Below, piece after piece: positions 1-9,546 of a stretch of DNA of 64,000 nt; the stretch's first letter is position 1; the number at the start of each line of letters is the position of its first letter. The stretch is taken from the NCBI RefSeq assembly GCF_022458985.1, contig NC_061776.1, positions 8,248,379 through 8,312,378 on the forward strand. The letters are read 5' to 3'. Made by a program: the position numbers and the translations under genes. A model generated the notes under the pieces. The model saw nothing but the letters and a program-made list of their open reading frames with translations. It did not search any database and was not told the origin of the DNA. The DNA is from Mugil cephalus. Lineage: Eukaryota; Chordata; Actinopteri; Mugiliformes; Mugilidae.

Positions 1-479
1 TCGAAACAATAAAAGAGTCTCAGTGAAGAGGACATGGCACCAGATAAACTAATATTGCAAAAAGTAAAAGTAACTGCATATACTCGAGGGATAGTTTACA
101 TTACTCCGATGTGCGTGCAGAGATTTCTTCACATGACAAGTCTTGTTTTGCCGTGTCAAAAATCACGTCAGAGTCAGGTTCCGTGATTTTACTTACGCGA
201 TCTTGAAAACGGCAACCTCCGGTTGCAAAATGTCGAAAAACGGACGCTTTTTGGTTTCAATCTGTATTTTCATACCTGCAGCCAGTGGTAAAAAAAAAAA
301 AAAAAAAAAAAGGAACATTAATGTAGTAAAACAGTTATTGTTTTTTCCTTGCACAAGCAAATAAGGTAGGAGCCTGCTATAAAATAATAAAATAATCACC
401 ACATGTGTGATTATCTTTCAGCCGGCAACAAGTTATTTAACCTCAACTGATGCAATAAGTAGCTTCACAACCATGTGGA
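1..479. other. Intergenic, no gene seen
   Basis: No convincing exon or RNA gene is visible. The one distinctive item is a 22-base A run at 290-311. Short open frames here have no recognisable domain and overlap the homopolymer. Confidence 0.6.
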
Positions 480-925
480 CAGACTTGAAATCCTGTGGTG
501 GTGGATAAGATGTTAGTTTGTTTAAGAAGAGTCAAATCATTGGTGTGCATTAAGCAGAGAAAACATCTGAGGAGACTGAAGAAGAAACTACTAAAACTGG
601 GTTAAGAACTGTCCAACGCATTATTAAAAACTTTGAGAAAGACGATGGTTATGGGTGATCACTCAAACGTCTGGTGAAATCAAATTGAATAAAAACAATA
701 GTTGAACTCAGGGCTATGTTTAATAGTGAAAGAAAGAGCATTTCCACACGTACAGTGTGAAGGGAACTCAAGGGATTGAGAATGAACAGCTGTATAGCTG
801 AAGAAAACTACTAATCAGTGAAGCTAGCTGGTAAACAACACGGCTTCAGTTTGCTAGGGAGCATAAAGATTGGACTCTGGAGCAGTGGAAGAAGGTCATG
901 TGGTCTGATGAGTCCCTGAAACCTT
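480..925 (+). mobile_element. Tc1-like transposase relic
   Basis: Translated in shifting frames, the stretch reads like a Tc1-family transposase. There is a helix-turn-helix-like part with 'RTIKNFEKDDG' near 600-650, a middle part near 725-775, and near 860-920 the conserved block that in the family reads WTLEQWKKVMWSDES, the region of the first catalytic D. Stops and frameshifts interrupt it throughout, so it is a dead fragment. Terminal inverted repeats were not identified. The assignment rests on remembered family motifs. Confidence 0.65.
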
Positions 926-1504
926 AAATCAGTGTTTTATGACCAGAAGATATGCTGGATAATAAACCTAATTAAACAAAAAAAGACTTATATTAAATCC
1001 TGTAATAATAATTTACAAATAATCTATATAATGTCACATGTTCTTTGTATTTTCTTTGACACGAGGAGTGTAGCACTGATACAGGGTGCGCCTTGCAGTG
1101 GGATAACCATAACTGTCAGAATCGACCAGAGTGGAGGACGTGATTAATGGCTGGAAACGACCTCTGGTGGAAAAAGGACTCTTTATATGGTACTGTTCAA
1201 CCTTTCCCTTCCTCTTGTTTAAAATATAGGTACGTCTGACACTCTGTATAAGCAGAGATATAGCAGGCTCGGAGTCTCTCACCGTCCCCCTTCCTGCAGT
1301 AAAACCATAAAGATACTGAATGCATCCACGCTTAGAATCTATGTCCGTTTCCACGACTAAAAAAAGGAAAAAGCCTCAATACATCAAACATCCTGACACA
1401 GGTCTCTCCAGTGTGAAACTGACAGAGTAATCCTGGCGTTCAGGTGAAACACGGACTCATTGTTAAGGTTTTGACCTACAGTATAAATGTCACTGATCCA
1501 AGAT
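926..1504. other. Intergenic with a short block repeated at 4.25 kb
   Basis: No coding exon was recognised. The block at about 1431-1478 (a shared 20-base core, ttcaggtgaaacacggactc, followed by a 'taaggtttgac'-like segment) recurs on the same strand at about 4252-4302. It may be a small-RNA family or an unnamed repeat. Confidence 0.4.
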
Positions 1505-1640
1505 AGACTGCCCTTTCTTTCCTTGGGCCTCTTTTGATAATAGATACTGACCCCAGCTTGGAAACATCAAAACACTCCCCTGCTGCCTCACCCATCCCAC
1601 CCACCGACAGGTGCCCTGATAACGAGACAATCAACGAGAT
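1505..1640 (-). mobile_element. Tc1/mariner-like element, 5'-end fragment
   Basis: The sequence resembles the start-proximal end of a widespread fish Tc1-like element read in reverse. It has a 'cttttgataatagatactgacc' block with a following 'tgctgcctcacccatcccacccacc' and 'aggtgccctgataacgagac' terminal segment, all recognisable variants of that family's 5' region. There is no open reading frame. It is a short relic, separate from the fragment at 1780-2455. Confidence 0.6.
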
Positions 1641-1779
1641 AATAAAACCTGCACCTGCAGGTAACCTTTGAGTAAAAGGTTAACCAAATACAATCTAATT
1701 TAAGGTTATTTACCTTAGATCCAATGAAAAAAAAAAATTACAACATCTGTAACTGATGGTGTGATATTGTAGGTCGACC

Positions 1780-2455
1780 TTTAGCCAGCTAAACGCCCCG
1801 GACCCCTTAAGGCTCTGACTCCACTAAACCTCTGGGGGTGTGCCGTGGTATTTGACCCCAAGACGTCAGCAGCTGATCCTTCAGGAACTGCATCCGGGAG
1901 GTGAAGCCTCCGTGGACCAGACCCGTTGGTTCCAGCACAGCTCACAGATGCTGGACTGGATTGAGATGTAAGGAATTTAGAGGCCAAATCAACACGTAAG
2001 GAACCTGTTGTCGTGTTCCTCAAACCATGTTTGAGCTGATATAACCTGGATTGGATGTTTTTTTTTTTTCCAAATACACAGATCAGGCACAACAACGAGG
2101 TCTCTCCCCTTGTGCCTCCAGAACAGTTGTGACTCATCAGAGAATGGACTTGGACCTTCTGAGGGGGTCCTGTGATGCCTGGAAACAGGATGTTTTTAGT
2201 GAGGTGGGGGGTCTTTGGGATCTAATGAATTTGGAGGCCACGTCAACACCTTGTGTTGTTTTTTTCAGTTGCTCCTAAAATGTTTTTGTGTGTGTCAGGC
2301 TGCATCTCGCTGGGGATGCAGGAAACAGTGTCATTGCTAAAGGGTGGGGGGGTGTCTGGTCTGGTCTAGGTGGGTGCGACATGTCTAAGTAACATCCGTA
2401 TGAATGAACCCCAGGTCCAAAAGTTTCCCAGCAGAACACTGTTTTGCCACAAGAT
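1780..2455 (-). mobile_element. Tc1/mariner-like transposase relic, C-terminal half
   Basis: In reverse orientation this matches the 3' half of the same fish Tc1-like transposase family. One part (1870-2045) corresponds to the segment coding for the leucine-rich C-terminal region. A second part (2130-2440) carries the blocks 'aatttggaggccacgtcaacacc' and, near 2390-2450, the 'taacatccgtatgaatg...tttcccagcagaacac' block that encodes the region around the family's conserved cysteine/tryptophan motif. The two parts partly repeat each other ('aatttagaggcc' at 1977 and 'aatttggaggcc' at 2228), so two copies may be nested. The frame is broken. Confidence 0.6.
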
Positions 2456-3690
2456 GGTCACTTTTATTTATTTCTCCTGTCAGTGGTTTTACTGTTATGA
2501 CTGATGTGTGTGTATATATGTGAGTGTTTACAGATGTTAAAAGGCCTGGAGCAAGTTGCAATACGTGTAGAGCAACAGCTGATTTACTACAACAGTACAC
2601 TGGGTTGACAGTTTATGAGGTACAGCTTATAAAGTCCTTAAATTTTATTTATTTTTTATTTGCAGACTTAAAATAAAACAAATGGGACTGGACAAAGCAG
2701 CAACTCCTTTTAAGCATAAAAAAATAAATAAATAAAAAATAAGCTTACGCAGAAAACAATGAAACTGAGGAAATAAGAAGCAAACTTCATTCATAAACAA
2801 ATGAATTAATTTAGTTCTAAATGTTAAATATTTACTGAACAGACTGAAACTTGATGGTTTAGTCCCTCCATTGTTACATCACAGCAACTAAACAATTTCG
2901 GACACCGGTCCATGGAAACCAGCCTCTATTTCTGTTTTGATGCTGTCGGACCCATCACTGCCACCCGGGGGGGTAACATTCACAGGCCTCAGAGCCATGT
3001 TTAGTCAACTCTCACGGCCATGATAATCAGTAATAAATTAGCCGTTTCTTCAACACACATTCTGGAGATGTTTCTTTTATTATAGCAAACCCCTTTACAG
3101 TCAACAGACTAGAATAAATAAACAATTAAAGGGTTTAATTCAAGTCAGTTTAACAGCGACGCAACCTACAGTCAAATTATGAAACTCTAAGATTTAATGC
3201 AGAACCATTAGACTGGAACACATTACTTTTGCCCCACGACTGTATTCAATGAAGTGACAAGTTATTGTACAATCAGTCTAAGGCTTGGCAAGTAAGTGTG
3301 TAGGTGCATAACATTTCAAATATTTTACCCTTTGCTCAATAATAAGCAGTGTACCATCTGTTTCATTTATTGATTTAACCAGAAGTTGGGTTGAAAAACA
3401 TCTCGTTTGGGAGCTTTCCTATGTTGCATTCGGCACAAAGACATTAAAAGCAGAGTCAAGATTCAAGATGTTTTTATTGACACTACAATATGTTGCATGT
3501 TAACCAGCTTCCATAACAGAGGATCAGACCAGCAAGGTCCCACCTTGGTCTGTTGCCCAACCCACACAGCACCAGAACCTCTGGGCCGGGTACAGAAAGA
3601 ATTCTTTGTCTAACCCTTTGTCTATGGAGGCCCTACAAGAGGCCAAATGCATAAATACATCAGACAACTATAATCTATAACAGAATATAC
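2456..3690. other. Intergenic; LINE/SINE-tail-like block at 3455-3480
   Basis: No gene was recognised. At about 3458-3482 'agattcaagatgtttttattgac' resembles the A/T-rich 3' tail motif shared by several fish non-LTR elements, seen in reverse. The rest is AT-rich with short A/T runs (for example 2718-2745) and nothing else assignable. Confidence 0.4.
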
Positions 3691-3694
3691 ATAC

Positions 3695-3900
3695 GAAATG
3701 AATGGAACACGTTGACTAGTGGGATATATTAGGCAGCAAGTGAACGGTTTGTCTTCAAAGTTGATCAAATCAGGGAAAATGGGCAAGAGGAAGGTTGTTT
3801 AAATCCTTCCAGTTTTTTCTGCATCAACTGAGGATAAATATTCACTCACTGCCCAATATGTTACACCGATCTTATTCCCTTCACCTAGATCTTTAAAACA
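3695..3900. mobile_element. Palindromic Tc1-like 5'-end pair (foldback/MITE-like)
   Basis: At 3695-3810 the plus strand shows the 5' end of the Tc1-like family seen at 1505. It has a 'gtgggatatattaggcagcaagtgaac' leader and 'tcaaagttgat', then an ATG followed by a GKRK-like start (3779-3794). At 3820-3900 the reverse complement of the same 5' region follows ('tgcatcaactgaggataaatattcactcactgcc'). Two 5' arms facing each other without a transposase body suggest a foldback derivative or two nested insertions. Confidence 0.5.
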
Positions 3901-3954
3901 ACCTCATCAGATTGTCATTCGTCAATTTAGTGCTTTTTAAAATTACGGAGATAC

Positions 3955-4905
3955 CACAATGAAGAGACTCGTCCGTGATCCTCCCAGTGTCCTGTAAAAG
4001 ACAAAAGATCAATTAATGTATTTTATAACAATTTTATGAAAGAAATGTGTACAGTATAACTTTACATGGCAGCCAAAGTTAAAACTTTACCTTATTAAAG
4101 TTTATCCATGTCAGCGTCGTCAAATCCTAAAAGGGGATTAAAAAAAGAAAAAGAAAAAAAAAGGGCAGAATTAGCCTCAATTTCAAAAACATTCAACATC
4201 CCAGTACTGGTGTTTATAGTCAAACCCATCAGCGCAGTGAAAGAATAATCATGAGGTTCAGGTGAAACACGGACTCACATGCAACTCATCATTAAGGTTT
4301 GACGTGAACGGTTCAGCAACTGATACAAGATGCGGATTTAGAAAAACGACATAAAACGCTAAACTTGCTACTAAACATGGCTTTGTGTCATTGTGTTTAA
4401 TTAAATAGCAATAGTAAATATATAAACTCCCAAATATTCCCACCCGAATATACAAAAATATATAATATTGTTAATTATTAATCAATGATATTAAAAAAAG
4501 CTGTAGATGACCGATACATTTTAATCTAAAGCCAGCATCCATAAGATATTATATTTGTCCTGTAAGCTGTAATTTCTCATTACTACAAACCACGAGGTTG
4601 GCTTGGCGCCACTGAAGCAGCGAAGTAAAACACTGATAATGTTTGCCGGAAATAACCGCAACAAAGAGGCACAGGCACAAATATAAACTCACGACGTAAA
4701 AACAAACTATGTAGTGTTTAATGTGAATATTTACCTTAAAAGAGGATTAAAATCCGGTGGCTCTGGTATGTCCTCCTCAGCCACACACAAACTACCCCCT
4801 TCACCGCAACAAGGAAGAGAGGATGTTAATGAGGCCGAGGCTCAATTTATGTCTTTATCAAAACCACGTGTTTGCTCTGTCGTCACACAACTTTCAACTT
4901 CCGGG
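3955..4905 (-). ncRNA. Possible minus-strand spliced transcript (weak)
   Basis: On the minus strand there are splice-like junctions: a donor after about 4734 (AAG/GTAAAT), an acceptor and donor flanking a 36-base exon at about 4092-4127, and an acceptor at about 3992 (TTTTACAG). A consensus ETS site lies at 4897-4904, about where a minus-strand promoter would sit, and an E-box CACGTG is at 4865. The first exon has no ATG on that strand. The downstream exons stay open in one frame for about 40 codons but resemble nothing I recognise. It may be non-coding or a shadow of noise. Confidence 0.25.
4897..4904 (-). promoter_or_regulatory. ETS-family binding site
   Basis: The sequence reads ACTTCCGG on the plus strand (CCGGAAGT on minus), the full ETS core consensus typical of housekeeping promoters. 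It lies about 620 bp upstream of the SDR39U1 start and just upstream of the possible minus-strand transcript, so it could serve either. Confidence 0.4.
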
Positions 4906-5526
4906 TTCGGTGCCGCTTGAAAGAGATAATATTAAAAAAGATGGTTTTAACCAGCATACATTGTAAAAACAACAAAAACAAACTAAAGAAACCCATTTAA
5001 TATATGTTTATTATTAATAAAAAAAATACAACGTTCAACAAACTATATCATTCAACAGCAAGCAGTGCAGTTCGGTAAATACAAATATTTATATAAACAT
5101 AAGAAATTTGAAATTAAATGAAATCATCAGTTCGATTTGAGTAGAAAATTATCAAATAAACATAAAAACGTAGATAAAAACAAAATAAACTCTTAAAAGA
5201 AAACATAATTTTTGACATCTGTTAACAGTTAATAAAATACCTTATTATATTATTTTGTATTTTTTTTTAAATAATGTTTAAATATTTGTGAAACAATGAT
5301 ATCCCCGAACCACAGATGCGGCAGGTATTTTTTTCCCCCCCGAACCATTTCTTTTACTATTAAACTACAAAATGACGTATATGCCTGGCCGAAGTACGGA
5401 AGCCATTAGTCCAAAAATGATAAAATAACTTGACACTCCTCCTGAGCGATACAGCCAAACTGCCCAGGTGTAATTTGCTGCAACGCGTATGGGTTTTATT
5501 CTGCCTTGCATAGGAATTTGCTTAAC

Positions 5527-7625
5527 ATGAGAGTCTTAATCGGTATGTATGCGTTTTAATAGTTTTATCTTTTTTTAAAGTCGCTCTGTAAGGTCAATGT
5601 GACATAACAGCCCCAGCTAGCTGTTAGCTAATGTTAGCATCGTAGTGGTACAAACACTAGTCAGTCAGTGTGTGGTGTGTGATATTCGTTCAGACAAATG
5701 CATGAAAAAAAAAAAGCTAAACACTAGAAAATCGATTTTGTTTTTATATTTATTTTAAATAAATTAGCTCGAGTTAATATATACAGTCAATGGAGTTAAC
5801 TAATGTGCATGGTTTTGTAAGCATGTGTGGTGCGCATGCGCACTACTCTGACTCTCAGCTGTTTACCATTGAGTTTAATTACCTTTTAATTTAAATAGAA
5901 AAACAACTTGTAACATTTTGTTTTATTTTTTATTAGTTATGTACTATATATTTTTATGTTTATTAAAATTCTAAATTTCTGTTCTGAACTAAATAGTTCA
6001 ATGCATCTAATAATGTTATTATATATTACTCAATATAATTAAAATAGTAAAGCAACAAAATGCTTATCACATTTATCCAGTCTCTCCTTAAAAACTTGAA
6101 GGGATTATTTTCAGGGACTGCTTTATTACACTGTGTTTATTTTAGCTACGTTTATCTAATGTTATCTAATATAATCTAATCTGTTCTAACCGGTGGTTAC
6201 GGTGTACACACATTTGGCCCTTCTTAATCTCTCTCTCTCGTTATCATCGTAGGAGGGGGTTCTGGCTTTGTGGGCCGTGAGCTGACCCGTATTCTCAGGG
6301 ACAAAGGTCATGAGGTCACAGTGATATCTCGCCAGCCCGGTCCAGGGAAGATAACATGGGTATGATTTCTTGTTCAATACAGACCAGATTTATCTCCGCT
6401 TCTAGTATCGCAAACTGCAACTAAACTGTCTTTTTTTACCTTTTGTTGGACCCATTTTATCTGACTTTTCCACCACACTGCTGATGACTGCGCTTATGAA
6501 CTGTCTTCCTCTTTGCTCCTGCAGGGCGAGTTGAAGTCTCAGGGCCTCCCGCCATGCGAGGGCGCCGTCAACTTGGCCGGGGAGAACGTCATGAACCCAC
6601 TTAGATGGTGAGTTCTAAATCCAAGCATCTGTAGATTTTTATTAATATCTTTGCAGGATTCCTGTGATTAATTGTGTGTACAGTTGTGCTCTTCGACCAT
6701 TTGCGATGTGCAGAAGCTGAATCTTTCCCCCGTTGTTGTTCTAAGGTGGAATGAAAGCTATAAGAAGGATTTGTTCTCGAGTCGCATTGACACTACAAAA
6801 GCTCTTTCTCAAGCCATTGCTGCTTCCCCGAGTCCTCCTCGCTCCTGGGTGCTTGTGTCGGGTGTAGGTAAGAGTCTGTCCTCTGATCTTTCTGTGCAGG
6901 GCTACAGGAGCAAAGGCGATTTATCGTTGCGTGCTTCTCATTTGGTTTTCCACCCACAGCTTGCTACAAACCCAGTCTGACAGCTCAGTATACGGAAGAC
7001 AGTGAGTGGACGCCGTTTGACCTCCTATCAAATCTTGTCAAGGAGTGGGAGGCCTCTGCACTTCTTCCCGAGAGCGTGGCAAAAACCACCAAGCAAGTCG
7101 TCATTCGGCCCGGTATGTGGTACAACAAAACTCCTAGCTGCACAATCAAGTTTATCAAACATCTCATTCTCTGTATCGTCTGCCCTCCAACCACCAGGGG
7201 CAGTGCTGGGTCGCGACGGCGGTGCCATGAAGCAAATGCTGCTGCCCTTCTGGCTCGGCCTCGGAGGCACCCTGGGGTCTGGAACGCAGCCGTTCCCCTG
7301 GATCCACGTCTCGGACCTGGCGGGGATCATCGTCCACGCCCTGGAGTCCCCATCCGACGCCCCCTCCCCAACCCAGCAAGTGCTAAACGGAGTCGCGCCG
7401 GCCCTCAACACCAACTACGAGTTCACTAAAGAACTGGGCCGCGTCCTGAGGCGACCCACCGTTTTTCCCGTGCCGGGCTTCGTCATGAACGCCCTGATGG
7501 GCTCGGAAAGGGCCGTGATCCTCACTGAAGGGCAGAGAGTCGTACCGCAGAGGACTTTAGAGTCTGGATTTGAGTACAAGTTCCCAGACTTGAGCTCAGC
7601 CCTGAAGGAGATCGTTGGGAGCTAA
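5527..7625 (+). CDS. sdr39u1: Epimerase family protein SDR39U1
   Basis: Atypical short-chain dehydrogenase/reductase of the NAD-dependent epimerase type, reported as mitochondrial in mammals; its substrate is unknown. Six exons fit GT/AG rules and stay in frame: 5527-5542, 6253-6359, 6525-6607, 6746-6867, 6960-7112 and 7198-7625 (stop TAA 7623-7625). The protein starts MRVLIGGGSGFVGREL, a Rossmann nucleotide-binding GGxGFxG motif at residues 6-12. It continues through the family block VTVISRQPGPGKITW, the NLAGENVMNPLRW segment, WVLVSGVG and the C-terminal PFPWIHVSDLAG block. Length is about 300 residues, normal for the family. Start: the ATG at 5527 gives the expected N terminus with the first intron directly after the sixth codon begins. 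A polyadenylation signal AATAAA lies near 7797. METTL17 is convergent downstream. The call is secure from motif order. Confidence 0.95.
5831..5842. promoter_or_regulatory. Palindromic NRF1 site in SDR39U1 intron 1
   Basis: TGCGCATGCGCA is a perfect palindromic match to the nuclear respiratory factor 1 consensus. It lies about 290 bp inside the first intron of a gene for a mitochondrial protein, so it plausibly drives it from just downstream of the start. Binding itself is inference. Confidence 0.5.
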
Positions 7626-9077
7626 TAGATGTCGGAGGGATGTTTGCAGGCTCTGTCATTGTGTATTAATATTTACTGTATTGCAATAACATAAATAAAT
7701 TAAGATATGAAATCCCAGGAGTGTAACTGGATACAAACGGGTGGTTTTCACATGACGTTACACCATTTTACAAATCCACTTGAAAATAATAGTTAAATAA
7801 ATAAAACTTGAAGCTCTCTTCGTGGTTTGCTTTAAAAGTCGTGCAAATCTTGATCCCAAATGTGAGATTTGTCCTTTTTAAAAGAGTTTGTTTCCTTTGT
7901 TTACTCAAATGTGAGCAACGATGCACAGGAAAGTTATTATTATCATCAGTCATTTTCTTATGCAAGTTGATAACACACATCAGTGGAAAATGTCCCATAC
8001 ACTTTCAGAGTAATGGTGTTTGAAGCCAGACATTAGAAAGTATTGAAAGTGTAACTTAAAAAGCTAATAAATTATTAATAGTTTTAAAAGCTTCAGATTT
8101 TTCTAATCACTGGAGCTTCACCTGACACAACATATATATAGAGTACGCATTGACATCACTACCGCCTGAGGCCATGCCCCTCGAGTGTATAACAGTAAAT
8201 ACAGAGAGACCGGGAAAAATGTGGATTATTGGATCAAATTAATAACAATTAGACTCGACAACAATCCATATGAACTAGTATGGATTTGGAAAAGTGGATT
8301 TGCCTCAATTTCAGTTAGTTTTAGTTCATTTCAGTTATGATAAATGCGGGTAAATAAAAGATGCTAATGCTAAGAGCTTTACTGAGAAGTAACATTAGCC
8401 ATACAATACTCATCCATTTACTTCTCTTTTATTTGGCAGATTCAGATTCAAACCTGTTGGTTCAGTCAATCGTACAACAGCTCTTCACCTTTTTAAAAAA
8501 ATAATAATTTTACAGTTTAGACGAAATTAAAGCCTACGGTTCAAGCTAACGTTGCTAATCTCCACGATCAAATGTCACTTTTTGCCGCTCAGTAGTCGTA
8601 ACCATGGAGATTTCATCCAGCTGTGACGTCACGTTCATACCCTCTGTTGGTCTGGACAAAGCTTGGATGCGTCTCAGTTTCTGTGAACCATTGAATCACA
8701 TTTATTTTGGCCAAAATATCCCCTGCAGTGTAAACGCTCCCACACAAACACATGACTTCAGGTTTCAATTACAGTAACTAATCATGTGGAACAATGCTGC
8801 TTTTGGAATTTCATTCATTTTTTTTCCACACTAAAAGGATGAAATTCATCCACAAAGTCTCTGAATTTGAACCTAAAGCACTGAAACATGTGCAAGAGGA
8901 AATGTAACAGTTTAATAAAAAATCGATTAATAAACACGTTGTTACACAGTAAAAGTCATAACCACCAATTAAGTGTGAGATGAGTCAGTTCCTTATCAGC
9001 TGGAAGGAAGTTTTATCCCTTTATGATCTTTCCACTCTTGAATATGTCCACAGAAGAGCGTCTTCATGGCTGGATCA
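7626..9077. other. Convergent intergenic region SDR39U1/METTL17
   Basis: Contains the SDR39U1 3' UTR (poly-A signals near 7691 and 7797) and presumably the METTL17 3' UTR on the other strand. Nothing else was recognised; short ORFs at 7768-8023 are AT-rich and lack domains. Confidence 0.6.
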
Positions 9078-9504
9078 TCACTCCGAATCACTTTCTTCGC
9101 CTTCCTCTTCCACTTCCACTTTCTGAACCATCGGCACCTGATCTCCCCAGCTACTGTTCCGAGCGCAGCGGTACACGTCTCTGATTGAAGGAAATTGAGA
9201 GCAATTAACATGGAAGCTGTACAAGAAACCACTGCAGCGGTTAATTCAGCGACCGAATGGGTCCGAAGTGCCAGCTCACAGACACCAAAGCAGTGGATGT
9301 TTCCAGATTTCAGTCAATGTTTTTGTCAAATGAAAAAAAAAAAAAAAAACGCATTCCCAAATTATTTGACGTAAATTTTTCTGTCTGCCTCCAACTTTAT
9401 GTCTGGTTACACAGTTTAATCAGTGAGTGTACATAGATTTTGGGCCGAGTAGGAGCTAATGATGAATATTAACATGAAGTTTCATACAAATCCCTGTAAA
9501 AATC

Positions 9505-9546
<42 letters not shown>

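Noticed and set aside
193..402. Minus-strand ORF with a poly-Phe run
   Set aside because: Product of the 22-base A homopolymer.
1034..1354. 106-codon minus-strand ORF near the Tc1 relic
   Set aside because: No domain resemblance, no splice or promoter context; possible small-RNA-like motifs could not be supported.
7028..7429. Several 70-130 codon ORFs overlapping the last SDR39U1 exons
   Set aside because: Shadows of the GC-rich real exon in other frames and strand; no domains.
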